Part shown: positions 1-7,724 of the stretch, in pieces
How the letters are laid out: every line of letters starts with the position of its first letter
Position numbering within the stretch: position 1 is the stretch's first letter
Assembly (NCBI GenBank): GCA_900316285.1
Contig: ONCG01000003.1
Location: 186,001 to 250,000 of the forward strand
Direction of reading: 5' to 3'
Length of the DNA stretch: 64,000 bases
Origin: an uncultured Prevotellaceae bacterium
GTDB taxonomy: Bacteria > Bacteroidota > Bacteroidia > Bacteroidales > Bacteroidaceae
Position numbers and translations under genes: made by a program
The notes under the pieces: model-generated
Database searches by the model: none
Told to the model about the DNA's origin: nothing
The model's input: only the letters and a program-made list of their open reading frames with translations

Positions 1-282
1 GGCAGCCGTCAGCAGTTCCACACCAGCAACAGGTTTCACACCGTCGCGGAATGTCAGCAACGCAATGTTGCCATAGGCATAGTCGGTCTTGCCTTTGTTT
101 GTCCACACACTCACGGCAGCATCGTCGAACGTAATCTTGTCGAGGTTGTCCAACGAATAAACCACCGCCGTTTTCGCCCCCTTCGTCCATACGAAAAGAT
201 TGTCCCCATCTTCAGGAGATGCTGCGAAGCTTGCGACGCTTACAAAGCTCATAAATAAAGTAAGATACTTCTTAATTTTCAT
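1..282 (-). CDS. Secreted protein, N-terminal 94 residues (truncated by window edge)
   Basis: The reading frame starts with ATG at 282 and stays open for 94 codons to the window edge, so only the N-terminus is visible. Residues 1-20 form a typical signal peptide (MKIKKYLTLFMSFVSVASFA). The mature part has a 'YSLDNLDKITFDD' stretch of the kind often seen in short-domain secreted proteins of Prevotella. I cannot name a function. A CAAAGATA (-7 type on the minus strand) lies at 423-430, about 140 bases upstream, and could drive it. Confidence 0.75.
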   Translation of the reverse strand, partial: MKIKKYLTLFMSFVSVASFAASPEDGDNLFVWTKGAKTAVVYSLDNLDKITFDDAAVSVWTNKGKTDYAYGNIALLTFRDGVKPVAGVELLTAA

Positions 283-422
283 TGTATAATGCTTTTATTA
301 ATACCGATTCCGTAAAAAATCATTATATCCTTAACTAAAAAAGCAAATGCTTCCAACATGCTTTTATGATATAACCTTTACTTATTTCAGTTGAAGGTAG
401 ATTACACTGCTAGAGTCGACTG

Positions 423-430
423 CAAAGATA
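423..430 (-). promoter_or_regulatory. Possible Bacteroidetes -7 element for the secreted protein
   Basis: On the minus strand this reads TATCTTTG preceded by ATTCG, matching the TTCGTAnCTTTGCA context seen at several other promoters here. No clear TTTG lies 19-21 bases further upstream, so support is partial. Confidence 0.4.
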
Positions 431-556
431 CGAATAATAGTTTAGAGAAGGAAGAAAAAGGGAGAAAAAAGTTAGGGAAAGCTGCTTTTCCGCTATTCAA
501 TCACGTATGGATGAGGCGAGTCACCACATCCACACATTTATAATAGTATAATAAGG

Positions 557-739
557 TCATTGAAACTCTGGATGAGCAGCAATGACTTTTGCTGCAGGGA
601 TATGCTGGATAGTATTGTCATCACCCATGACAACTACTGTCTGGCCATGCAGCGCCTTCTCCTGTAACATCCGCTTCTCGGCGAGAAGCAGGCCTTCCTG
701 CAACTTAACTGTGAATTGCTTCATTTCAGAATTTGACAT
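557..739 (-). CDS. Small protein downstream of the zeta-like kinase, possible antitoxin
   Basis: This gene encodes 60 residues with a charged N-terminal half and a 'VVVMGDDNTIQHIPA' segment. Its start codon (737-739) lies inside the end of the kinase gene, a 14-base overlap that suggests translational coupling. Small partners of zeta/PezT-type kinases are usually antitoxins, but they normally precede the toxin gene and this one follows it. I see no DNA-binding motif. Antitoxin function is inferred from position only. Confidence 0.6.
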   Translation of the reverse strand: MSNSEMKQFTVKLQEGLLLAEKRMLQEKALHGQTVVVMGDDNTIQHIPAAKVIAAHPEFQ

Positions 740-1304
740 ATTGTTTCAGTTTTTGATATAAGACTTCATTTGCAATTACAATGCCAGAATCCTTCCCACC
801 TGTAGCTATAAGCATTCGAGGATTTCGACTATTGTCAAATGCTGACCAATAATCAACTATATCTGCATAAATATTGATCAGATTGTTAATTCCTGCTACA
901 TAACGCCTCTTGATTGTTTGGACGGGGATGTCATGTCCCCCATTACGAACACGCTCTGCAACTCGCTGGATAGCAAGGTCAGTTGATTCAAGCCAAAAGA
1001 AGATGAGGTTGACTCGATAGCCACTAGCCTGGGCTCTATAGACAAGATTGGCATAAGACTTGGTAGCCAAAGTGGTTTCAATGGAGAACGATTCGCCACG
1101 CTGCAATAGTTCTTCAATGCGCTGTAGCATCAGTCTACCGGCCTCAATGGCAACGCTCTCCGGATTGAATGGAGAGAGTCCACGTGCAATCTCGTCGGCA
1201 TTCACGAATTCCTTGCACTGAAGGATTTCGGGAAGAATCGTGTAAGAAGCGGTTGTCTTACCTGCTCCATTACATCCTGCAACGATATACAACTGTTTCT
1301 CCAT
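726..1304 (-). CDS. Zeta-toxin-like P-loop kinase
   Basis: This 192-residue protein has a Walker A motif near the N-terminus (GCNGAGKTT, residues 10-18), then 'FVNADEIA', 'IETTLA' and an Arg-rich 'RVAERVRNGGHDIP' stretch. This is the pattern of zeta/PezT-like kinases, which phosphorylate UDP-N-acetylglucosamine or related small substrates. The length fits the short single-domain zeta-like proteins common in Bacteroidetes rather than full epsilon/zeta systems. The gene has its own promoter at 1386-1416 and overlaps a 60-residue gene by 14 bases. The family call is firm; toxicity and substrate are inferred. Confidence 0.85.
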   Translation of the reverse strand: MEKQLYIVAGCNGAGKTTASYTILPEILQCKEFVNADEIARGLSPFNPESVAIEAGRLMLQRIEELLQRGESFSIETTLATKSYANLVYRAQASGYRVNLIFFWLESTDLAIQRVAERVRNGGHDIPVQTIKRRYVAGINNLINIYADIVDYWSAFDNSRNPRMLIATGGKDSGIVIANEVLYQKLKQYVKF

Positions 1305-1385
1305 AGAATGTAAACGATGCTTCTATATAACTAAAAGTTATTTGTTCGATTTGCAGTAGCAGACGTAACCTCTACTTGGACGCTG

Positions 1386-1416
1386 CAAAGATAGTGAAAA
1401 TCGAGAACAATACAAA
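1386..1416 (-). promoter_or_regulatory. Promoter of the zeta-like kinase
   Basis: On the minus strand TTTG (1413-1416) and TATCTTTG (1386-1393) are 19 bases apart, matching the Bacteroidetes primary sigma consensus. The expected 5' leader is about 75 bases. Confidence 0.7.
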
Positions 1417-1539
1417 GAAAAAAACTGGTTTTTTACTTTTATTGTCGATATACATCCCATCTTCGTTCTCCGTTACACTACGAAAGCGGCAGAGCCGAGC
1501 GCGACGAAGTTAGAAATACAAATAAGTGAGGGAGGAATA

Positions 1540-1578
1540 GAAAAAAAACAGGGACGAACCAATGAAGGAACGCCCCTG
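1540..1578 (-). terminator. Rho-independent terminator of the kor operon
   Basis: Read on the minus strand, a CAGGGGCG / CGTCCCTG stem with one bulge is followed by eight T. It sits about 150 bases after the gamma-subunit stop codon. Confidence 0.75.
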
Positions 1579-1728
1579 ATTTGTATGTGTGTTTAAAGTA
1601 AACTATGATAGTTCACTATCCACTCGAGCTTGCTCGCTCATTCCCGAAATAAGTTCGCCTACCCGTAGCCTTTCGTAGCATAGCGGAGAAAGAACTATCA
1701 ACTATAAACTCTAAACTATCAACTAAAT

Positions 1729-2271
1729 CTACACTTTCTCGATGATCTTCATGCCTTCGTCGACAGCCTGCATGTTCAAGGGGATGAGGCCGTGATGGCG
1801 CTCAGGCAGTGACTTGAAGAGAGCCTTCTCAAGGCCGTTGGTGGTCACTACGGGGCAAACCTTCAGCAGTCCGCCGAGCACGATCATGTTGAACACCTTC
1901 GAATTCTTCATCTCTGCAGCCTTGTCCATAGCATCGATGCGATAGACATTGATGTCGTCGCGAACCGGAGTGTTGGCAATGCCGAAGCCATCGTAGATGA
2001 GGATGCCACCGGGCTTCACCTTCGGCAAGAACTTGTCGAGTGAAGGCTGGTTGAGCACAATGGCCACATCATACTTACTGAGGATGGGCGAAGAGATGCG
2101 CTCGTCGCTGACAATCACGGTCACATTGGCCGTACCGCCGCGCTGCTCGGGTCCATAGGCCGGCATCCACGTCACTTCCTTATCTTCCATAAGTCCGGAG
2201 TAAGCCAGAATCTTACCCATTGAGAGCACGCCCTGACCGCCGAAACCACTGATAATTATTTCTTTTTTCAT
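1729..2271 (-). CDS. korC: 2-oxoacid:ferredoxin oxidoreductase, gamma subunit
   Basis: This 180-residue protein begins with 'EIIISGFGGQGVLSMGKILAYSG', the signature of the gamma (POR/KOR gamma) subunit. 'YGPEQRGGTANVTVIVSD' is also diagnostic. The enzyme oxidatively decarboxylates a 2-oxoacid with CoA and reduces ferredoxin in the cytoplasm. It is the last gene of a minus-strand set delta-alpha-beta-gamma. A 124-bp palindromic element separates it from the beta subunit. The substrate could be 2-oxoglutarate or branched-chain 2-oxoacids (VOR); sequence alone does not settle this. Confidence 0.9.
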   Translation of the reverse strand: MKKEIIISGFGGQGVLSMGKILAYSGLMEDKEVTWMPAYGPEQRGGTANVTVIVSDERISSPILSKYDVAIVLNQPSLDKFLPKVKPGGILIYDGFGIANTPVRDDINVYRIDAMDKAAEMKNSKVFNMIVLGGLLKVCPVVTTNGLEKALFKSLPERHHGLIPLNMQAVDEGMKIIEKV

Positions 2272-2277
2272 ATTCTA

Positions 2278-2401
2278 TGCCCCCTAAGAAAGGGGGATGG
2301 GGTCTAGTGAAACTTTAATTTGTTAATATTCTCTTTCGGTGCTTAAGGATTGAGGGACTCGACATAGCTCAAGACCCCCAACCCCCTATTTTAGGGGGCT
2401 A
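2278..2401. repeat. Palindromic element between the gamma and beta subunit genes
   Basis: The two ends form imperfect inverted repeats of about 28 bases (CCCCCTAAGAAAGGGGG type at 2279-2304, and its complement at 2372-2400), and each end is itself palindromic. The right end supplies the stop codon of the beta-subunit gene (cta at 2399-2401). The element is related in composition to the C-rich palindromes found in coding regions elsewhere in the window. Confidence 0.75.
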
Positions 2402-3154
2402 AACATCCTTCAGGTCACCCTTCACATACTTCTCAAACATGTGTTCCTTCATCCATTCGTTGGCCTTGGCAGGTGAGAGCTTCCAACCGCTGTTGCAGGT
2501 GGAGACAATCTCGACGAGCGATGAGCCCTTACCCGACATGGAGTTTTCGAAAGCCTTGCGGATAGCGGCCTTTGCCTTGCGGATGGAAGGCACCGACTCT
2601 ACCGACTGACGCGTGACGTAGCACGTGCCTTCGAGGCGCGAAGCCAGGTCAGTGATGTTCAGAGGATATCCGTGGAGGTCGGCCTGGCGACCGTAGGGAC
2701 ACGTAGCTGTCTTCTGACCAAGCAGCGTGGTGGGAGCCATCTGACCACCGGTCATACCATAGATGGCATTGTTGATGAAGATCATAGCGATGTGTTCGCC
2801 GCGGTTCAGCGCGTGGATTGCCTCGGCAGTACCGATGCAGGCCATGTCGCCATCACCCTGATAGGTGAACACGAGGCGGTCGGGCCACAGGCGCTTGATG
2901 GCGGTAGCCACTGCGGGAGCACGTCCGTGAGCAGCCTCCTGCCAGTCGATGTCGATATACTTATAGGCAAACACGGCGCAACCTACGGGCGAAACGCCAA
3001 TGGTCTTGTCGGCCATGCCCATTTCTTCAATCACCTCGGCCACGAGTTTGTGGACGACACCATGTGAACAGCCCGGGCAATAGTGCATGGGCACATCGTT
3101 CATCAGGGTAGGTTTCTGGTAAACCAGATTCTCAGGACTGATTATATTTTCCAT
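2399..3154 (-). CDS. korB: 2-oxoacid:ferredoxin oxidoreductase, beta subunit
   Basis: This 251-residue protein carries 'HYCPGCSHG' near residue 25 and the thiamine diphosphate motif 'GDGDMACIG...NNAIYGMTGGQMAPTT', which bind the cofactor and shape the active site. It pairs with the alpha subunit, whose stop overlaps its start by one base (3154). The stop codon lies within a palindromic element, so the last residue or two may differ from relatives. Low-potential ferredoxin reduction by this complex fits an anaerobe. Substrate (2-oxoglutarate or branched-chain) is not resolved. Confidence 0.92.
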   Translation of the reverse strand: MENIISPENLVYQKPTLMNDVPMHYCPGCSHGVVHKLVAEVIEEMGMADKTIGVSPVGCAVFAYKYIDIDWQEAAHGRAPAVATAIKRLWPDRLVFTYQGDGDMACIGTAEAIHALNRGEHIAMIFINNAIYGMTGGQMAPTTLLGQKTATCPYGRQADLHGYPLNITDLASRLEGTCYVTRQSVESVPSIRKAKAAIRKAFENSMSGKGSSLVEIVSTCNSGWKLSPAKANEWMKEHMFEKYVKGDLKDV

Positions 3155-4236
3155 TAGAATTTCTCTTTTAAGGCTTTAACAATTTCATCGGGCTCGGGCA
3201 CAATACCACCCAGGCGACCGAAATGAGCAACAGGCACAGCGCCATTTACAGAGAGGCGGACATCTTCAACCATCTGTCCGGCATTGATCTCCACAACGAG
3301 CACGCCCTTCTTTCCCTTGGCGGCAGCGGCAATCTCCTTCTCGGGGAACGGCCAAAGCGTGATGGGACGGAACAGACCTACCTTCATGCCTTCTTCCTTG
3401 GCAAGCTCCATAGCCTTCTCGGCGATGCGGGCAGCACTACCGAAGGCCACAATCATATAATCGTCCTCTTCGTCGAGGTTCATGGTTTCGAAGCGTACCT
3501 CGTTGTCGCGAATCTGCTGATACTTCTCTTGCAGATGCAGGTTGCGCTGCTCCATGACCTCAGAGGTGAGTTCGAGCGAGGTGATGATGTTTGGTTTGCG
3601 GTCCTTGGTGCGACCGGTGGTTGCCCACGGGCACTCCTTCAGGATTTCTTCCTCGGTGCGACGGGGCTTGAACGGCGGCAGCACCACCTTCTCCATCATC
3701 TGTCCGATGACACCATCGGAGAGAATCATAGCGGGGTTGCGATATTTGAAAGCGAGCTCGAAGGCCAGGTCGACAAAGTCGGCCATCTCCTGTACGCTGT
3801 TCGGAGCGAGCGTGATGACATAGTAGTCACCATTGCCACCGCCACGCGTAGCCTGGAAGTAGTCGCTCTGCGAGGGCTGGATGGTTCCCAGACCGGGGCC
3901 GCCGCGCTGCACGTTTACAAACACGCCCGGCAGCTCGGCACCAGCCATGTAGGCAATGCCTTCCTGCATCAGGGCAACACCAGGCGATGAAGACGAGGTA
4001 AGCACCTTCTTACCTGCACCGGCACCGCCGTAGATCATGTTGATGGATGCCACCTCACTCTCGGCCTGCAGTACCACCATGCCAGTGGTCTCCCAAGGCT
4101 TCAGCTCGGCGAGCGTCTCAATCACTTCACTCTGCGGAGTGATCGGATAGCCGAAATATCCGTCAGCACCGCAACGAATGGCTGCATGGGCTATCGCCTC
4201 ATTGCCTTTCATCAATACAACTTCTTTTTCTGCCAT
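3154..4236 (-). CDS. korA: 2-oxoacid:ferredoxin oxidoreductase, alpha subunit
   Basis: This 360-residue protein starts 'VVLMKGNEAIAHAAIRCGADGYFGYPITPQSEVIE', the classic alpha-subunit N-terminus with the GYPITP motif. 'SSSSPGVALMQEGIAYMAGAELP' and 'QRGGPGLGTIQPSQSDYFQ' follow. It has no fused gamma domain, in line with a separate korC. Proteins of this length and pattern are often annotated VorB (3-methyl-2-oxobutanoate dehydrogenase subunit), so that name is equally possible. It is two bases from the ferredoxin-like delta subunit and overlaps korB by one base, a tight operon. Confidence 0.92.
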   Translation of the reverse strand: MAEKEVVLMKGNEAIAHAAIRCGADGYFGYPITPQSEVIETLAELKPWETTGMVVLQAESEVASINMIYGGAGAGKKVLTSSSSPGVALMQEGIAYMAGAELPGVFVNVQRGGPGLGTIQPSQSDYFQATRGGGNGDYYVITLAPNSVQEMADFVDLAFELAFKYRNPAMILSDGVIGQMMEKVVLPPFKPRRTEEEILKECPWATTGRTKDRKPNIITSLELTSEVMEQRNLHLQEKYQQIRDNEVRFETMNLDEEDDYMIVAFGSAARIAEKAMELAKEEGMKVGLFRPITLWPFPEKEIAAAAKGKKGVLVVEINAGQMVEDVRLSVNGAVPVAHFGRLGGIVPEPDEIVKALKEKF

Positions 4237-4238
4237 CT

Positions 4239-4469
4239 TTACTCAACCTTTTTTTTGTAAACAGTAATACAACCGTCGGGGCACACGATAGCACACGAGG
4301 CGCAACCGATGCACTCGTCGGGCAGCGAGGCCTCCACGTATGGATAGCCGTGCGCATTCACTTTCTTTTGTGCCAACGCAATGACATTCTTCGGACAGGC
4401 GATGATGCACAGTTGGCATCCTTTACACCGTTCGGTGTTCACTACGATGGCTCCCTTGATTTTTGCCAT
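4239..4469 (-). CDS. korD: 2-oxoacid:ferredoxin oxidoreductase, delta (2x4Fe-4S) subunit
   Basis: This 76-residue protein has two cluster-binding motifs, CKGCQLCIIACPK and CIGCASCAIVCPD, as expected for the ferredoxin-like delta subunit that passes electrons from the thiamine site to external ferredoxin. It is the first gene after a well-formed promoter (4510-4541), so the korDABC genes can be transcribed separately from folD upstream. Confidence 0.92.
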   Translation of the reverse strand: MAKIKGAIVVNTERCKGCQLCIIACPKNVIALAQKKVNAHGYPYVEASLPDECIGCASCAIVCPDGCITVYKKKVE

Positions 4470-4509
4470 AATGTTTTGTTGATTTTAAGGATTAGCTTAT
4501 AGGTTGATG

Positions 4510-4541
4510 CAAAAGTAATAATTATTTTTGAACCGACCAAA
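4510..4541 (-). promoter_or_regulatory. Promoter of korDABC
   Basis: On the minus strand TTTG (4538-4541) and TACTTTTG (4510-4517) are separated by 20 bases, the Bacteroidetes consensus spacing. It lies about 40 bases upstream of the delta-subunit start. Confidence 0.75.
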
Positions 4542-4561
4542 CAAAATGCTAAAATTCTTTT

Positions 4562-4759
4562 TCAAGGATTATAAACATCCTTACAATAATAGTTCATGAT
4601 GTCCTGCAACATGCGAAGCGCCTCCACCGCAGGCGACTCCGGGTCGAGTGCGATGGCCTCCATGTATGCGTTCATGGCGGCTTGGTAGTCGCCGTTGCGT
4701 CTGTGTTGGTTACCCTGAATATAGAACTCCTGTGCTGTCATAGGAATCATGATTGTCAC
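4562..4759 (-). CDS. Small TPR-like protein
   Basis: This 65-residue protein is essentially one tetratricopeptide unit ('FYIQGNQHRRNGDYQAAMNAYMEAIALDPESP') followed by 'ALRMLQDIMNYYCKDVYNP'. There are three in-frame Met codons within the first seven residues. The third (at 4741) would give the start most like relatives I recall, so the true protein may be 59 residues. It starts 4 bases after the folD stop, so it is probably co-transcribed with folD. It may help assemble a complex, but no partner is evident. Confidence 0.75.
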   Translation of the reverse strand: MTIMIPMTAQEFYIQGNQHRRNGDYQAAMNAYMEAIALDPESPAVEALRMLQDIMNYYCKDVYNP

Positions 4760-4763
4760 CTTG

Positions 4764-5642
4764 TTACTTTGCCATCTTTCCCTCGCCTGCCTGCAACGTG
4801 TTGAGCATGAGCGAGCAGATGGTCATGGGGCCAACACCACCCGGCACGGGTGTGATGTAAGAGCACTTCGGAGCAACATGTTCGAAGTCTACATCGCCCG
4901 AAAGGCGGAAACCACTCTTGCGCGTAGCATCGGGAACGCGGGTGGTACCTACGTCGATGACGACGGCACCCTCCTTCACCATGTCCTCTGTGACGAAGCC
5001 CGGACGACCGATGGCGGCGATGATGATATCGGCTTCGCGACACTCCTGCTTCAGCTGCGGCGAGTGAGAGTGGCAAACGGTGACCGTTGCATCGCCCCAT
5101 TGCTTCTGCATCATCAGCTGAGCCATCGGCTTGCCGACGATGTTCGAGCGGCCCAGTACCACGCATTTCTTGCCCGATGTCGGGATGTTGTAGCGCTTCA
5201 AAAGCGTCATAATGCCAAGGGGAGTGGCGGAGATGAAGCACGGCAGGCCAATGGCCATGCGACCGACGTTCACGGGATGGAAGCCGTCGACGTCCTTATC
5301 GGGATCGATGGCCTCGGTGATGCGCTGCTCGTCGATGTGCTTCGGCAGCGGCAGCTGTACGATGAAGCCGTCGACGTCGGGATCGTTGTTGAGTTGATAC
5401 ACACACGCAAGGAGTTCCTCCTCGGTGATATCGTCCTCGAAGCGGATGAGCGTCGACTTGAAACCGCAAGCCTCGCAGGCCAACACCTTATTCTTTACGT
5501 AGGTCTCCGAACCACCATCGTGGCCCACGAGGACCGCTGCCAGATGCGGTTGCTTGCCGCCATTGGCAACCATTTGCCGTACCTTCTCAGCAATCTCTGC
5601 CTTTATCTCGGCAGCAGTATTCTTTCCGTCAATTAATGTCAT
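4764..5642 (-). CDS. folD: Bifunctional methylenetetrahydrofolate dehydrogenase / methenyltetrahydrofolate cyclohydrolase
   Basis: This 292-residue protein matches FolD throughout: '[22 protein letters not shown]' with the catalytic Lys near residue 53, '[20 protein letters not shown]', '[13 protein letters not shown]', '[17 protein letters not shown]' (NADP-binding) and '[20 protein letters not shown]'. It interconverts 5,10-methylene-, methenyl- and 10-formyl-tetrahydrofolate. It follows ffh by 32 bases and precedes the TPR-like gene by 4 bases. Confidence 0.97.
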   Translation of the reverse strand: MTLIDGKNTAAEIKAEIAEKVRQMVANGGKQPHLAAVLVGHDGGSETYVKNKVLACEACGFKSTLIRFEDDITEEELLACVYQLNNDPDVDGFIVQLPLPKHIDEQRITEAIDPDKDVDGFHPVNVGRMAIGLPCFISATPLGIMTLLKRYNIPTSGKKCVVLGRSNIVGKPMAQLMMQKQWGDATVTVCHSHSPQLKQECREADIIIAAIGRPGFVTEDMVKEGAVVIDVGTTRVPDATRKSGFRLSGDVDFEHVAPKCSYITPVPGGVGPMTICSLMLNTLQAGEGKMAK

Positions 5643-5674
5643 GGGAGTTTTGAGTTTATATGAAAGGTCATTGT

Positions 5675-7018
5675 TTACCGCTTCGGCATTTTGGGCATTC
5701 CACGCATGCCACGCATCATGCCACCCATGCCACCGCCGGCAACCATCTTCATCATCTTGCGGGTCTGCTCGAACTGCTTCAGCAGGCGGTTCACCTCCTC
5801 GACTTTCGTGCCCGAACCCTTGGCGATGCGCATGCGACGGCTCTGGTTGAGCACATCGGGATGAGAGCGTTCGTAGGGCGTCATTGAGTTGATGATGGCC
5901 TCGATGCCCTTGAAAGCATCGTCGTCGATGTCAAGGTCCTTGATCTGCTTGCCCACACCGGGAATCATCGAAGCCAGATCCTTGATGTTACCCATCTTCT
6001 TGATCTGCTGAATCTGACCCATGAAGTCGTTGAAGTCGAACTGGTTCTTGCGGAGTTTCTTCTCCAAACGCTTGGCTTCCTCCTCGTCGAACTGCTCCTG
6101 AGCGCGCTCAACAAGGCTCACCACGTCGCCCATGCCGAGGATTCGGTCGGCCATGCGCGAGGGGTGGAACACATCGATGGCCTCCATCTTCTCACCCGTA
6201 CCGATGAACTTAATAGGCTTTGTCACCACCGTACGAATCGAGAGGGCTGCACCACCGCGGGTGTCACCATCGAGCTTCGTCAAGACAACACCATCGAAGT
6301 CCAGGCGGTCGTTGAACTCCTTCGCCGTGTTCACAGCATCCTGACCCGTCATTGAGTCCACCACGAACAGTGTCTCGTCGGGGTTGAGGAAGTTCTTCAG
6401 GCGCTCAATCTCATCCATCATCTGCTCGTCGATGGCCAGACGACCGGCGGTATCGACGATTACAACGTCGTTACCTTTCGACTTCGCCTCCTGCAAGGCA
6501 TGCTCGGCGATGGAGATCACGTCCTTGTTCTCCAGCTCCGAATAGACGGGAACGCCCACCTGCTCACCCACAACGTGCAGCTGCTGGATAGCGGCAGGAC
6601 GATAGACGTCGCAAGCCACGAGCAGCGGCTTCTTGTGGCGCTTGTTCTTCAGCATGTTGGCAAGCTTTCCGGAGAACGTGGTTTTACCCGAACCCTGCAG
6701 ACCCGACATGAGGATAATAGCAGGTTTGTTTTCCAGTTTCAGGTCTACAGCCTGTCCACCCATGAGCTCTGCCAGTTCGTCGTGCACGAGTTTCACCATG
6801 AGTTGTCCGGGCTTGATGGCCGTAAGCACGTTCATGCCCAGCGCCTTCTCCTTCACCGTGTCGGTGAAAGTCTTCGCCACCTTGTAGTTTACGTCGGCGT
6901 CGAGCAATGCGCGGCGCACGTCTTTCAGCGTTTCGGCAACGTTGATCTCGGTGATTTTGCCTTCACCCTTCAGTATCTTAAACGATCTCTCTAGTCTGTC
7001 ACTTAGATTCTCAAACAT
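5675..7018 (-). CDS. ffh: Signal recognition particle protein Ffh
   Basis: This 447-residue protein has the N domain, then the SRP GTPase motifs '[15 protein letters not shown]', 'DTAGRL', '[13 protein letters not shown]', and a Met-rich M domain ending '[26 protein letters not shown]'. It binds SRP RNA and signal sequences and delivers ribosomes to the membrane receptor FtsY. A promoter with a slightly weak -33 (7075-7106) sits about 60 bases upstream. It likely leads an ffh-folD-TPR transcript. Confidence 0.97.
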   Translation of the reverse strand: MFENLSDRLERSFKILKGEGKITEINVAETLKDVRRALLDADVNYKVAKTFTDTVKEKALGMNVLTAIKPGQLMVKLVHDELAELMGGQAVDLKLENKPAIILMSGLQGSGKTTFSGKLANMLKNKRHKKPLLVACDVYRPAAIQQLHVVGEQVGVPVYSELENKDVISIAEHALQEAKSKGNDVVIVDTAGRLAIDEQMMDEIERLKNFLNPDETLFVVDSMTGQDAVNTAKEFNDRLDFDGVVLTKLDGDTRGGAALSIRTVVTKPIKFIGTGEKMEAIDVFHPSRMADRILGMGDVVSLVERAQEQFDEEEAKRLEKKLRKNQFDFNDFMGQIQQIKKMGNIKDLASMIPGVGKQIKDLDIDDDAFKGIEAIINSMTPYERSHPDVLNQSRRMRIAKGSGTKVEEVNRLLKQFEQTRKMMKMVAGGGMGGMMRGMRGMPKMPKR

Positions 7019-7074
7019 CTTTATTTAATTTACTATTTACTGTTTTACTTTTTGCGATTACTCATTTAATCGTG

Positions 7075-7106
7075 CAAAGGTACTGATAAAAAATGAGATG
7101 GGCAAC
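7075..7106 (-). promoter_or_regulatory. Promoter of ffh-folD
   Basis: On the minus strand TACCTTTG (7075-7082) is preceded 20 bases away by GTTG (7103-7106), one mismatch from the TTTG -33 element. Confidence 0.6.
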
Positions 7107-7153
7107 TCTTCAGCCACATATTTTTAAATGGCAGGGGTGGAAAGGCGTAGAAT

Positions 7154-7285
7154 GAGCAATGGTTTTGTGTAGCAAGAACAATGGTTTCGTGGAGCTGGAG
7201 CAATGCTTTCGAGGGGCTAGAACAATGCTTTTGTGAGACGGGAACAATGCTTTCATGATGCATTAGCATTGCTCTCGTTTAGCAA
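7154..7285. repeat. 22-bp tandem array, six units, GAGCAATGCTTT family
   Basis: Six consecutive units of exactly 22 bases begin at 7154, 7176, 7198, 7220, 7242 and 7264. Their shared core is GA(G/A)CAATG(G/C)TTT; the last unit carries it as AGCATTGCTCT. Related units recur at 7421-7475 and at 54428-54581. No open frame or spacer structure is present. Confidence 0.9.
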
Positions 7286-7288
7286 AAC

Positions 7289-7420
7289 AACTTAGTTTGT
7301 TCAGTAAATTAACTTAATTTGTGCGGTAAATTAACTTAATTTGCTCGGTAAAATAACTTAATTTACTGAATAAAATAACTTAATTTACTGCACAAATTAA
7401 GTTAATTTACTTTTCCACCT
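7289..7420. repeat. 22-bp tandem array, six AT-rich units
   Basis: Six units of exactly 22 bases start at 7289, 7311, 7333, 7355, 7377 and 7399. The constant part is AACTTAATTT and the rest varies. It directly follows the GAGCAATG array with a three-base gap but is unrelated in sequence. Confidence 0.9.
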
Positions 7421-7548
7421 CATTGCTCTCGCATCACAGGAGCATTGAGATAGAGACACGAGAGCAATGCTCCGGGCAAATGAAAGCAGGCTTCCAGTGT
7501 TACGTGAGCAGGGGTTCGGAGGTGCGAGAAAAGGGGTTGGGATAAAAT

Positions 7549-7685
7549 GTAGGGACGCGGCGTGCCGCGTTTATGGAGAGGGAAAGCAACATCCAGTAAT
7601 GTTGCACTTCAAATGTAGGGACGCGGCGTGCCGCGTAACTGGAGCAACTTATACAATCCAATTACGCGGCACGCCGCGTCCCTAC
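7549..7685. repeat. GTAGGG-type palindromic repeat, three arms
   Basis: Three near-identical 22-base arms begin GTAGGGACGCGGCG: two direct copies at 7549-7570 and 7615-7636, and one inverted at 7664-7685. Each arm contains a self-complementary CGCGGCGTGCCGCG core. The same arm pair occurs at 12928-12998 and 23375-23446. Confidence 0.9.
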
Positions 7686-7724
7686 ATCATTGAGGTTGGA
7701 AAAAATGAATGTATTGGGCTTTAT

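Larger units (their letters stand above)
1305..1728. other. Intergenic region with zeta promoter, kor terminator and small hairpins
   Basis: No gene is seen. The right-to-left promoter for the zeta-like gene lies at 1386-1416 and the terminator of the kor operon at 1540-1578. The remainder (1480-1505 and 1620-1725) holds short GC-rich hairpins (GAGC-ttgc-GCTC type) followed by heptamer-like 'aactatcaact' repeats just before the end of the gamma-subunit gene. Confidence 0.6.

Noticed and set aside
7154-7420. CRISPR array
   Set aside because: Units are contiguous 22-mers without unique spacers, and no cas genes are present.
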